Positions 25,419-34,700 of a stretch of 36,760 bases of DNA are shown in pieces. The notes beneath the pieces are model-generated. The model was not told where the DNA came from, did not search any database, and saw only the letters and a program-made list of their open reading frames with translations. The translations under genes were made by a program, and so were the position numbers. The stretch's first letter is position 1; each line of letters opens with the position of its first letter. Source of the DNA: Bacteroidota bacterium (GTDB lineage: Bacteria > Bacteroidota > Bacteroidia > Bacteroidales > VadinHA17); contig JAUZNW010000014.1 in NCBI GenBank assembly GCA_030706785.1, forward strand, positions 1 through 36,760, in the 5' to 3' direction.

Positions 25419-28400
25419 ATGGCGCCAGTTACTACCAGAGATGAGGATCTCAATCCATTTCCAGGGCTGAGGCCGTTTTCATCAGGCGAGAGCGAGTATT
25501 TCTTCGGACGTGAAGCAGAAAGCAAGGAGGTTACCTCAAGGGCATCAAGAAACAGATTTCTTGCGATCATAGGGGTTTCAGGAAGCGGCAAAACGTCGCT
25601 TTTACAGGGCGGACTTGTGCCGGGGATAAAGAATTTATCCCTGAACGGTCCTCCTGCATGGGTAATCTGCAATATGACTCCAGGGAATGATCCGTTTTCT
25701 TCTCTTGCAGATTCATTCGCAGAGAGTCTTTATAGCGAGGACCAGAGGGAAAAAGCAAGGAATGAGATCCCGAGGCTGCTCAGAAAAGGACAGGATGGCA
25801 TTGATGAGGCTATAGAAGCTGCAATTTCAAAATTTCCCAGGAAAATACTCCTTATCATTGACCAGTTTGAAGAATTGTTCAGATATGGATCACCCGGACG
25901 GGGAAAAGGTACAGGGGACGAAACAGCAGCATTTATTAACCTTCTGACACATACTGTTACAAAAGGTAATCAGGACTTCCATCTCGTAGTTGCGATCAGG
26001 TCAGACCTGCTTTCCGAATGTGCCCGCTACAGGAGCCTTACTGCTCTTCTTAACGACAGCAACTACTTTATTTCGGGAATGCACAAAGAAAGCATCAGGA
26101 GTGCCATCGAAGGCCCGCTAAAACGCAAGGGCGTCAGGATTGATCCTGAACTGGTCGAACTGCTGGTGAGTGAGATAAATGAACGAACAAACCAGCTTCC
26201 GGTCCTGCAACACGTACTTATGCGTCTCTGGACGCGGTGGAAGGAAATGAATGAGACTGCCCGTCCGGTTGGTTTCAGCGACTTCAATGCGATAGGGACC
26301 GTAAAGGACTCGGTCTCCCGTGATGCGGATGAGATTTACAGAAGCCTGAGCAACGAGGGCAAGGATATATGTGAGAAGCTTTTTAAAGCCATAACAGGTA
26401 AAGGATCTGATAATAAAGGCATTCGTTATCCATCCGACATCAGATCCCTGAAATTGATAATAAGGTGCAGTGAGGAAGAACTGATTTCAGTCATCGAAAA
26501 ATTCCGCCATCCTTCCATCTCGTTCCTGACACCCTATTCCGGACCTCTGGATGATAATTCAATAATTGATCTGTCGCACGAGAGCCTTATCCCGCTATGG
26601 GACCGGCTGAAAAAGTGGGTTGATGAGGAGACTTCTTCAGTACAGATGTATCTTGAGCTATCGGAATCATCTGCATTGTATCAGCAGGGCAGGAAAGGCC
26701 TTCTTAAGTCGCCCGATCTGGAACTGGCGGTCAAATGGCGTGAGGAAAACAAGCCGACTGTGTGGTGGGCGCAAAAATATAATCCAGCCTGGGAGAGAGC
26801 CATGGTGTATCTCAGGTCCAGCGAGAAAAAGTTTCTTGAGGGGGAAGAAAGAAAAGCCAGGATCAACAGATGGAGGTTAAGAAGGGTAAGGACCTTTGCA
26901 TCAGTATTTGCAGGGGTTGCAGTTCTTGCCGGCCTGACAATGTTCGGAGCCTTTATTTCAAAATTCAATTCCGACAGCCGGCGAAAAGCAGCTGAAGTTC
27001 AGAAAGATATAATAGCAGCCCAGAAAACGGTCGCAGAGGAGTATGCAACGGCAGCTCTTAAGAAATCTATTGAAGCTGATTCAAATGTCGTTACCGCTGC
27101 AATGAGGGAAGCACACGAAAGATCGATGAGGGAAAGTGCCGAAATGCGGTTCCTGACAGCTGAAAAGAATGCGCATGAAGCAAGGAAAATTTCAGATTCG
27201 GTAATGCAAAACAATCTGTTGGCTGTTGAACAGAAGAACGAAGCACAGAGGATGAGGATGATCTCCGTCGCAAAATCAATGTCGCTCCGTTCGCTCCAGT
27301 CAGAGGGACAAAAGGACCTTCAGGCCCTTCTTGCTTACCAGGCTTACCTTTTCAACAAAAAGAGCAGGGGATTTTACAACGATGCGGATATTTATATGGG
27401 ATTATATACCCTTGCAAAGGATTACGGTAATGAAAAATACAGGACCTGCGCAGGACATGAAGGTCAGATTTTGAGCATGGCTTTTGTCCCGGGCAGGAAT
27501 GAATTTTACACTTCCGGATCCGACGGAAAGGTTATTAAATGGGATCCTGAGGATAAAGCACAGAGCTTCAAGGTTGTCTATTCGAATTCTGATATTATCG
27601 ATGTGCTTGCAGTAAGCCCTAAAGCCGACTGGCTGGCGTGCGGGACAGAGGGAGCTGTAATTAAAATGATTCCTATTGCGGGAAATGCAAGTGAATATGA
27701 ACTGAAAGGGCATACGGCAAAGATAAAGTCACTGATCTTCTCTTTTGACGGCAGTTATCTTTATTCTGCAGGGCTTGACGGGAGAGTGCTTAAATGGGAC
27801 CTTAAGGCAAAGGCCTCAACAAACCTTGCTTCCGGAATGATGCAGATCAATTCGATAGACATATCGTCGAACGGTAAATATATTGCCGGTTTAGGTGACC
27901 AGGGGAAAGCGCTGATATGGAATCCTGAGCAGCCGGCTGAAGCATTCAGGCTGGAATCAGCTGAAAGAACTATAAGGAGCATAAGGTTTAAGCCTGACGA
28001 AGACCAGCTGGCAGTCGGATATGATGACGGAAAGGTGGAAATATGGGATATCAGTACAAGGAAGAAGATTACGGAATTCATGGCTCATTCGGGCGAAGTC
28101 AATGATATCAGGTTCAATTTAAAGCTCCCCCAGATAGCTACCTCCGGAAATGACGGGAAACTGAAGCTCTGGGATCTGCAGGATACCTCGAATCCACCTG
28201 TAACCTTTAATGACAATGGCGGTATGGTTATCGCCTTCGGGTTCAGCCCCGACGGTCAGATGATCGCATCTGCCACTGTTGAAAGCAAACCCCTGATTAT
28301 TCAGCGTCCGACACTTGCTGATTCTTTTGTTGCAGACGGATGTGCCTATGTAACACGGAATTTCACGCCTGAAGAATGGACAGCTTATGTCGGGAAGGAT

Positions 28401-28463
28401 ATAACCTATGAAAAAACCTGTCCGGGTGCAGACTTGAAAATCAAAATCAGGGAGATAAGGTGA
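25419..28463 (+). CDS. nSTAND1 NTPase with transmembrane segment and C-terminal WD40 propeller
   Basis: Predicted signal-transduction or sensing ATPase of 1014 residues. The N-terminus has the nSTAND1 signature NPFPGLRPF and YFFGRE at 12-31, Walker A GVSGSGKTS (52-60), and Walker B ILLIIDQFEEL (143-153). A winged-helix-like region follows to about 400. A hydrophobic segment at about 490-510 (ASVFAGVAVLAGLTMFGAFI) and a charged coiled-coil at about 515-625 link it to about seven WD40 blades from 675 to 965 (GSDGKVIKWD, AGLDGRVLKWD, GYDDGKVEIWD, GNDGKLKLWD). The C-terminal tail RNFTPEEWTAYVGKDITYEKTCP is typical of bacterial STAND-WD40 proteins. A single membrane pass would separate the NTPase and propeller, but sidedness is not clear. 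It is 13 bp after the HEAT-like gene. Confidence 0.9.
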   Translation: MAPVTTRDEDLNPFPGLRPFSSGESEYFFGREAESKEVTSRASRNRFLAIIGVSGSGKTSLLQGGLVPGIKNLSLNGPPAWVICNMTPGNDPFSSLADSFAESLYSEDQREKARNEIPRLLRKGQDGIDEAIEAAISKFPRKILLIIDQFEELFRYGSPGRGKGTGDETAAFINLLTHTVTKGNQDFHLVVAIRSDLLSECARYRSLTALLNDSNYFISGMHKESIRSAIEGPLKRKGVRIDPELVELLVSEINERTNQLPVLQHVLMRLWTRWKEMNETARPVGFSDFNAIGTVKDSVSRDADEIYRSLSNEGKDICEKLFKAITGKGSDNKGIRYPSDIRSLKLIIRCSEEELISVIEKFRHPSISFLTPYSGPLDDNSIIDLSHESLIPLWDRLKKWVDEETSSVQMYLELSESSALYQQGRKGLLKSPDLELAVKWREENKPTVWWAQKYNPAWERAMVYLRSSEKKFLEGEERKARINRWRLRRVRTFASVFAGVAVLAGLTMFGAFISKFNSDSRRKAAEVQKDIIAAQKTVAEEYATAALKKSIEADSNVVTAAMREAHERSMRESAEMRFLTAEKNAHEARKISDSVMQNNLLAVEQKNEAQRMRMISVAKSMSLRSLQSEGQKDLQALLAYQAYLFNKKSRGFYNDADIYMGLYTLAKDYGNEKYRTCAGHEGQILSMAFVPGRNEFYTSGSDGKVIKWDPEDKAQSFKVVYSNSDIIDVLAVSPKADWLACGTEGAVIKMIPIAGNASEYELKGHTAKIKSLIFSFDGSYLYSAGLDGRVLKWDLKAKASTNLASGMMQINSIDISSNGKYIAGLGDQGKALIWNPEQPAEAFRLESAERTIRSIRFKPDEDQLAVGYDDGKVEIWDISTRKKITEFMAHSGEVNDIRFNLKLPQIATSGNDGKLKLWDLQDTSNPPVTFNDNGGMVIAFGFSPDGQMIASATVESKPLIIQRPTLADSFVADGCAYVTRNFTPEEWTAYVGKDITYEKTCPGADLKIKIREIR

Positions 28464-28525
28464 TTGCAACCTGTTAAAATGTTTTTAAACTACCACAGAT
28501 TTACAGGGAGACGAGAGTCACTCAG

Positions 28526-28683
28526 CCACACGTACTCACCACCTTTTATCCCCCTCTCTTCCCGCAAGGCGGGATTACCTTACTTCGTTCGTCAAAATTC
28601 TTGAGGAGGGGGAAATAATTAATAATCAGGCCATTACTCCCCTTATTTGCTACAGCTGAGAAGGGGTTGGGGGATAAGTACAT
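28526..28683. repeat. Intergenic C/G-run dyad repeat (copy 5) containing a block shared with 31588-31627
   Basis: The left half has CACGTACTCA, TATCCCCCTC and TCTTCCCGCAAGGCGGGA. The right half has GAAGGGGTTGGGGGATAAGT, so the ends are inverted. The block at about 28558-28594, read on the minus strand, closely matches the plus strand near 31588-31627 (GAACGAAGT or AAACGAAGT, then CTTTGCGGGAAGA-like sequence). This fills much of the 386-bp gap between the STAND-WD40 gene and gpmI. I see no gene in that gap. Confidence 0.7.
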
Positions 28684-28769
28684 GTAACCCTATGCGGACC
28701 TGTGTAACTTCCATTGCTGTAAATGGACTTCTTTAATCCTTACATTAATCCCTGTATCCAAAAAATGCC

Positions 28770-28777
28770 TATTTTTG
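28770..28777 (+). promoter_or_regulatory. Candidate -7 box for gpmI
   Basis: TATTTTTG matches TAnnTTTG, 73 bp upstream of the chosen start at 28850 and 43 bp upstream of the alternative ATG at 28820. No -33 element is obvious. Confidence 0.35.
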
Positions 28778-28849
28778 AGGCCGCAAATTTTATTTCGCTG
28801 AACAAGGGCATGTTATTCTATGTTTAACAATGATCGCAATAACTCAAAC

Positions 28850-30370
28850 ATGAAAAACCGGAAAACTCTGTTGATGATCCTTGATGGCTGGGGAATAGGT
28901 GACGGATCTGTCGCTGATGTCATAAGCCAGGTACCAACTCCAAATATGACCTCATTTAAACAAAAGTATCCGAATAACCGGCTTCATGCCTCAGGTGAGG
29001 ATGTTGGACTGCCTGACGGACAAATGGGTAACTCTGAGGTAGGGCATCTGAACATCGGCGCAGGCCGGATAATTTACCAGGACCTTGTAAAGATCAACCT
29101 GGAATGCAAAACAGGCCAGATAAAGCAGAATAAAGTCCTGACTGATGCATTTTCATATGCCAGAGATAACGGCAAGCAGGTACATTTCTTCGGCCTGCTC
29201 TCCGACGGAGGGGTTCATTCACTCGACAAGCATCTCTATACACTCTGCGATATGACGGAGGATTACGGCCTGAAAAAAGTATTTATCCACGGGTTCGGTG
29301 ACGGAAGGGATACGGATCCCAGAAGCGGGGTGATATATATGCGGAATCTTCTTGACCATCTGAAGGTATCGAACGGGAAGGTTGCCTCATTCGTGGGCAG
29401 GTATTATGCAATGGACAGAGATAAAAGATGGGAGAGGATCAAGGAGGCTTATGATCTGATTGTCTCTGGAAAGGGTAATCCCACCACAGACATAATAAGG
29501 GCAATGCAGGCCTCATACAATAATGAAGTTACCGATGAATTCATGAAACCGATCGTTGTGGTTGATGAAAACGGCAATCCTGTCGGAACCCTGAAGGAGG
29601 GTGACGTTGTGGTCTATTTTAACTTCAGGAACGACAGGGCAAAGGAACTCACTATTGTCCTTACCCAGAAGGATATGCCTGAGTTCAGTATGAAAACGAT
29701 CCCGCTGTACTATTGTACTATGACACCATATGATGCAACTTTCCAGGGACTTCATATAATTTATCCAAAAGAGAATGCAGATAATACAATAGGTGAAGTA
29801 CTGTCGAATGCAGGTAAAACACAGTTAAGGATTGCGGAAACTGAGAAATATGCTCATGTAACATTCTTCTTTTCAGGCGGGCGTGAGGAAGTATTTAAGA
29901 ATGAAGACAGGATACTAATACCATCCCCCAAGGTTCCGACTTATGACCTTCAGCCTGAGATGAGCGCATATGGAGTAAAGGATGCGGTGATCAAGGCGAT
30001 AAACACTGAAAAATACGATTTCATCTGTCTTAATTTTGCCAACGGTGATATGGTGGGTCATACGGGTGTATATGAGGCTATTAAGAAAGCAGTTGCAACT
30101 GTTGACGAATGTGCAGGAGCTGTTGCAAATGCAGCCAGGAGCAAGGGCTATGATGTGCTTATCATTGCAGATCACGGCAATGCTGATAAAGCACTGAATG
30201 AGGATGGAACACCAAACACCGCTCATTCATTGAATCCTGTACCATGTATACTCCTGACTGATGATTACAAATCGATAGAGGAGGGCATCCTTGCTGATGT
30301 TGCTCCGACTCTTCTGACAATAATGGGTATTGATATCCCGAAGGAGATGACCGGGAAAGTATTAGTGTAA
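28850..30370 (+). CDS. gpmI: 2,3-bisphosphoglycerate-independent phosphoglycerate mutase
   Basis: Interconverts 3- and 2-phosphoglycerate in glycolysis, using two Mn2+ ions and a phosphoserine. From the ATG at 28850 the protein is 506 residues. It shows LMILDGWG with metal-ligand Asp12, GNSEVGH with nucleophile Ser62, [37 protein letters not shown], and the C-terminal metal sites [12 protein letters not shown] and IADHGNADK. It matches Bacteroides GpmI nearly end to end as I remember it. An upstream in-frame ATG at 28820 would add ten residues ([10 protein letters not shown]). The internal start is preferred because it gives the family N-terminus and puts the serine at the standard position 62. 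Confidence 0.96.
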   Translation: MKNRKTLLMILDGWGIGDGSVADVISQVPTPNMTSFKQKYPNNRLHASGEDVGLPDGQMGNSEVGHLNIGAGRIIYQDLVKINLECKTGQIKQNKVLTDAFSYARDNGKQVHFFGLLSDGGVHSLDKHLYTLCDMTEDYGLKKVFIHGFGDGRDTDPRSGVIYMRNLLDHLKVSNGKVASFVGRYYAMDRDKRWERIKEAYDLIVSGKGNPTTDIIRAMQASYNNEVTDEFMKPIVVVDENGNPVGTLKEGDVVVYFNFRNDRAKELTIVLTQKDMPEFSMKTIPLYYCTMTPYDATFQGLHIIYPKENADNTIGEVLSNAGKTQLRIAETEKYAHVTFFFSGGREEVFKNEDRILIPSPKVPTYDLQPEMSAYGVKDAVIKAINTEKYDFICLNFANGDMVGHTGVYEAIKKAVATVDECAGAVANAARSKGYDVLIIADHGNADKALNEDGTPNTAHSLNPVPCILLTDDYKSIEEGILADVAPTLLTIMGIDIPKEMTGKVLV

Positions 30371-30442
30371 CCCCCAAGCAGCTTCTTAGGGGGCTAATTG
30401 ATTTTCGATTTTAAAATCCCCCTTCAGGGGGGCTGGGGGGTG
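30371..30442. repeat. Intergenic C/G-run dyad repeat (copy 6), likely terminator of gpmI
   Basis: It starts directly after the gpmI TAA. CCCCCAAG pairs with CTTAGGGGG (30371-30393) with one bulge, and CCCCCTTCAGGGGGG (30418-30432) forms a second hairpin. The outer ACCCCCAAGC and GCTGGGGGGT also pair with one mismatch. This gives the same outer-plus-inner design as copy 2. Confidence 0.75.
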
Positions 30443-30471
30443 AAAAAAAGAGAGAAGACATAAATTTCATT

Positions 30472-31044
30472 ATGCTCCGGATCGGCAACACAATTTTCAG
30501 CGACGACATTCTTGAAAAGAAATTCAAATGCAACCTGCAGAAGTGCCTGGGTAACTGCTGCCGCTATGGAGATTCGGGAGCTCCGTTGAGTGCGGAGGAG
30601 GCAGATATCATTGATGACATATTTCCTGTAATAAAACCTTTTCTTCGTTCAGAAGGCATTGATGCAATAGGAGAGCAGGGAACTAGCACAAGGGATTTTG
30701 AGAATGATATTGTCACTCCCCTGGTCGGGAATGCCGAATGTGCCTATGCCATAATAAAGGACAACATATTCATGTGCGGGATTGAGAAAGCATTCCTGGA
30801 TGGGAGGATTTCATTTCAGAAACCGGTGTCATGCCATCTTTTTCCCGCCAGAATAAAAAAATTCAGAGGCTTCGCTGCAGTCAATTACCAGGAACTTTCG
30901 ATCTGTTATTCTGCACTGGAATGCGGAGGCGATGATGGTGTTTACGTGTATGAATTCCTCAAGGCACCCTTTATCAGGGTATTAGGTGAGGAGACTTACA
31001 GGGAATTATGCATTGCGGCAGAGGAATTAAGAAGAAGAAAATGA
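30472..31044 (+). CDS. DUF3109 family cysteine-rich protein
   Basis: Unknown function. The 190 residues start LRIGNTIFSDDILEKKFKCNLQKCLGNCCRYGDSGAPL, which is the hallmark of DUF3109 proteins of Bacteroidetes. Nine cysteines are visible: C20, C25, C29, C30, C90, C102, C121, C145 and C151. The C-x4-C-x3-CC cluster plus the spaced later cysteines suggests metal or Fe-S binding, but the metal is not known to me. There is no signal peptide or membrane segment. It is isolated between gpmI with its repeat and the long palindromic spacer, so it is probably its own transcript. Confidence 0.88.
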   Translation: MLRIGNTIFSDDILEKKFKCNLQKCLGNCCRYGDSGAPLSAEEADIIDDIFPVIKPFLRSEGIDAIGEQGTSTRDFENDIVTPLVGNAECAYAIIKDNIFMCGIEKAFLDGRISFQKPVSCHLFPARIKKFRGFAAVNYQELSICYSALECGGDDGVYVYEFLKAPFIRVLGEETYRELCIAAEELRRRK

Positions 31045-31188
31045 AGGATTCACATGTACTCACTCCCTTCCTTCGCTCCGCTTAGGATGCACCCTTTCTA
31101 CTTGCGTACTAATCTTCAACCACATCTTCTGGTAAAGCTAAAACTGACTCAGGAAATTCCTTTTTTTAACTTAATTTACTCTTGTCTT

Positions 31189-31255
31189 AAAGACAGGGAG
31201 ATCCTTCATTTCGCCAATCCCTCGCAGGCTCAGGATCGGCTCATTCAGGATGACA
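31189..31255 (-). repeat. Inverted copy of the TGTCATCC...GGATCTCCCTG repeat
   Basis: Read on the minus strand it starts TGTCATCCTGAATGAGCC and ends GGATCTCCCTGTCTTT. The ends match the plus-strand copy at 31376-31424, while the middle (GATCCTGAGCCTGCGAGGG) differs. The two copies bracket the 25-bp inverted repeat. Confidence 0.6.
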
Positions 31256-31272
31256 ATATCAGGTGGAAATAA

Positions 31273-31356
31273 ATGAAGGGGAAGAAGCGGCGGGCCAATA
31301 AACTGAGTCAATCAAATTATAAATCATGCAATGGCCCGCCGCTTCTTCCCCTTCAT
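31273..31356. repeat. Perfect 25-bp inverted repeat with 34-nt loop
   Basis: The 25 bases at 31273-31297 (starting ATGAAGGGGAAGAAGCGG) are exactly complementary to 31332-31356 (ending CGCTTCTTCCCCTTCAT). This is the innermost and best preserved pair of the nested palindrome. The stem would be very stable in RNA or extruded DNA. Confidence 0.9.
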
Positions 31357-31375
31357 AATTTAAAAAAAATTAAAG

Positions 31376-31424
31376 TGTCATCCCGATCCCGATTTATCGG
31401 GAGAGGGATCTCCCTGGCTTTGCA
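31376..31424 (+). repeat. Dispersed-type repeat TGTCATCC...GGATCTCCCTGGCTTT
   Basis: It begins TGTCATCCCGATCCCG and includes the small palindrome CCCGATTTATCGGG. It ends GGATCTCCCTGGCTTT. An inverted copy with a different middle lies at 31189-31255. Sequences starting TGTCATCC and ending GGATCTC are, from memory, common dispersed intergenic repeats in Bacteroidetes. Confidence 0.6.
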
Positions 31425-31728
31425 GAAGTTAAAGTTATACGATCAGAAAATGGATTTTTCCATTATCAAATAGTTCTACTAAGCCTTAATGAATCATGAA
31501 AATAGATGTGTATAAAGATTAGTACTTGCGAAAAGAGGAGGAATTACTTAATAACCAAATTTATACGCACCTTTTCTGCGACAGCTTGACAAACGAAGTG
31601 AGGAAATTCCGCTTTGCGGGAAGAGAAGGGGCTGGGGGATGAGTACGTGGAAATCTCAGGGTCTCTAAAGTGAAATGCTACAAATAGGGGCTGATCATAT
31701 ACTGCAAGCATAAAAAAAATCCTGTTAT

Positions 31729-31758
31729 TTTGTTTTTTTAAAAAAACCGGTATCTTTG
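31729..31758 (+). promoter_or_regulatory. Bacteroidetes-type promoter for susC
   Basis: TTTG (31729-31732), an 18-bp spacer, then TATCTTTG (31751-31758) fits the TTTG-N19-TAnnTTTG promoter almost exactly. The susC ATG lies 31 bp after the -7 box. This is the clearest promoter in the window. Confidence 0.65.
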
Positions 31759-31789
31759 GCAGGTTAAAACAAACCTAAAACTAACTCTT

Positions 31790-34700
31790 ATGAAGAAACA
31801 ATTACTGTTGTTTGTTTTGTTTGTTTTTGTTGGCGCTTCATCGCTGCTGGCACAGACAAAAGTCATTACGGGTACAGTTACCTCAGCAGTCCAGGGGGAA
31901 GGAGCAATTCCCGGGGTAACTGTTCAGGTTAAAGGGACCACAATAGGAGCCCTTACCGATGTAAATGGAAAATACACAGTCAATGTACCACAAAACGCAA
32001 CCACACTGATCTTCTCCTACGTGGGTATGAAATCCCAGGAAATTCAGATCAGTGGCCGTTCAACAGTCGACGTGGTCATGGAATCCAACGTTCTCGGACT
32101 TTCTGAGGTTGTGGTTACTGCGCTGGGTATTTCAAGGGAGAAAAAAGCTCTCGGGTATGCAGTACAGGACCTTGGAGGGGACAAGCTTGAAAAAGCGAAG
32201 GTTTCCAATATTGTCAATGCTTTCCAGGGTAAGCTTGCCGGGGTTCAGATCACAAACTCCGATGGCGGAGTTGCATCCGGTGTAAGAATTCTTATACGTG
32301 GAGTCAATTCACTCGCTGCAGGTGGCAACAACCAGCCTTTGTTTGTGGTTGATGGCGTGCCCATTAACAACTCAACCACCGATGCTGGGGCGTACGGAGG
32401 ACGTGATTACGGAAACGCTGCAAGCGACCTGAACCCATCTGATGTTGAGAATATAAGTGTTCTGAAAGGAGGTAGTGCAACCGCACTTTACGGTTCAAGA
32501 GCCGTTAACGGTGTTGTGCTCATTACCACAAAATCAGGTAAATCACAGCTTGGCAGAAAAGGCCTCGGGATAACACTGGAGGAAAACGTAATGTTTGATA
32601 AACCCCTTGTGATCCCGAAATTTCAGAATCTCTATGGACAGGGATCAGCAATGGATGGTGCTTACGGCAGGGATGGAGCCTATGGATTTGCATGGGTCGA
32701 CGGGAACTACGGCGGGATTAACGACGGCGTTGATGAAAGCTGGGGTCCTGCACTTGACTACAAGGTAAAAGCCGAGGATATACAGCCTGGTGGCAAGCTG
32801 TACTGGACACAGGATCCTCTGAATGAAGCTGGAGTCGATATTCCACCGATTCCCCAGACTGTTGGCCAGACACTTGTTCTTCCTCAGTTTGACAGTCCTT
32901 ATGACCCCGAGACCGATGTAAGAACTCCAACCCCATGGATCTCTCATCCGAATAACATAAAAAGCTATTTTAACACTGGTATCAGGCGTACAACTACGCT
33001 GTCAGTCACCGGTGCAAAGCAGGGAGCAGATTTCAGGCTGTCATTGTCCAACCAGGCAATCACCGGTATCTTCCCGAATACTGACCTTACAAGGAACAAT
33101 GTTACATTTAACGGCAACATTGCACTTTCAGATAAAATCACCTTCGGAGGTTCAGCTTCCTATATCAGCAATAAGAGTAATAATATCGCTGAGAACGGGT
33201 ATAACGGTGGTAACCCGATGCAATCACTTGCAGAATGGTTTGGCCGTCAGATCGATATGGAATCGCTTAGAAAATACTGGAATACCACTGATCCAAAAAC
33301 CGGAATGCCGTACAACTGGAACCACAGTTACCACAACAATCCTTTCTGGAACATGCATAAAAATACCAACTCCAGGGACAGGGACAGGTTGATCGGTGCC
33401 GTGAACATGACCTGGGAGCTTACCAGCTGGCTGAGATTCAAGGCTATGGCAGGTACCGACTTCTACATTGAGGATCTGGTTGAGCGTATTGCCCAGGGCG
33501 ACGTTGGTTTTTCAATAGGACCATATGGGCAGTTCTCAAGCTATTCAAACCGCAGGTCTCAGATAAATGCCAATGCCAGGTTGGAGTTTAACAAATCCTT
33601 CGGCAACTTCGGGGTTAATGCAGCCATCGGTTCCGAGTACAACCATGGGAATTATCAGTACAGAAACACATTTGTTTCCAAGATGATTGTTCCTGATCTT
33701 TATACTACAGCTAATGCCGCAGTTGCAGCAACAACAAGCCTCTACGAGAGTCATTCTGAGCTCCAGAGCGTTTTCGGATCAGCCAACCTGAGCTTCAAGA
33801 ACTACATTTTCCTTGACCTCACGGGAAGAAATGACTGGTCATCGACACTGCCGCTCAACAATAACTCCTATTTCTACCCGTCAGCAGCACTGTCATTCAT
33901 TGTGACTGACGCTCTTGGTATCAAGTCGAACTTCCTCTCTTTCTTAAAACTCAGGGGAAGCTATGCTGAAGTAGGTGGAACAGCTGATCCATACTCACTC
34001 CAGGGGACCTACGGTTCAACTGATCCGTTCAACGGGCAGGCATCGCTTGGTTATACCAACACAATTCCCCCGCTTGGACTGAAACCTCAGAGGAAACGTT
34101 CAAAGGAAGTCGGTATGGAAGCCAGGTTCTTCCAGAACAGGCTCGGATTTGACGTCAGCGTATACAAGGAGAACACTGTAAACCAGATCATGAACATCGC
34201 AGTCTCAAATACGACAGGATTCTCCAACAAGACGATCAATGCCGGGAACCTGCAGAATGCCGGTGTCGAAGTTCAGATCAACGCAACCCCTGTACAAACA
34301 AATAACTTTTCATGGGATATTACAGTCAACTGGTCGGCAAATAAGAACAAGGTCGTTTCATTGTACCAGGATATGAAATACCTCCAGTTGTATACTCTTA
34401 GCTGGGACGCCTATGCATATGCCTTCCCCGGAAAAGATTACGGAACAATCTATGGATTTGCACTTGTGCGTGAAAATGCAAAACCCGTATATTATGATGA
34501 AGCTCATACCCAGCTTGCATACTGGACATACTCAGGCAGACCGCTCGTAAGTACTTCAGGCAGGTATATACGTTCAAACGCCAGAACTCCGCTGGGTAAT
34601 ATTTATCCTGACTGGTTCGGAGGTGTTAACAACTCGTTCACCTATAAGAACTTCAATCTGAGCTTCCTTGTCGACTTCAAGAAGGGAGGAAAGATCTTCT

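Larger units (their letters stand above)
31045..31728. repeat. Long gene-free spacer made of nested inverted repeats
   Basis: I see no convincing gene. Several inverted pairs lie roughly concentrically: GTACTC/GAGTAC near 31056-31061 and 31641-31646; a 22-bp pair with three mismatches, 31106-31127 with 31504-31525; GGATGACA/TGTCATCC at 31248-31255 and 31376-31383; CAGGGAGATCC/GGATCTCCCTG at 31194-31204 and 31406-31416; and a perfect 25-bp pair in the middle. The short open frames here (31054-31272 and 31273-31473) are translations of the repeats. Confidence 0.75.

Noticed and set aside
23627-28463. Labelling the HEAT/STAND-WD40 pair as an antiphage defence system
   Set aside because: STAND proteins occur in defence, but there is no effector domain, no neighbouring defence gene and no mobile context. 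The evidence does not go beyond a signalling-like pair.
31054-31272. 72-codon open frame after the DUF3109 gene
   Set aside because: It is a translation of inverted repeat sequence, with low-complexity composition and no plausible start context.
31273-31473. 66-codon open frame beginning in the 25-bp inverted repeat
   Set aside because: Its codons fall in both arms of the hairpin and the following TGTCATCC repeat, so it is better explained as repeat DNA.
31045-31728. CRISPR array
   Set aside because: The repeats are inverted and of different types, not regularly spaced direct repeats. No cas gene is nearby.
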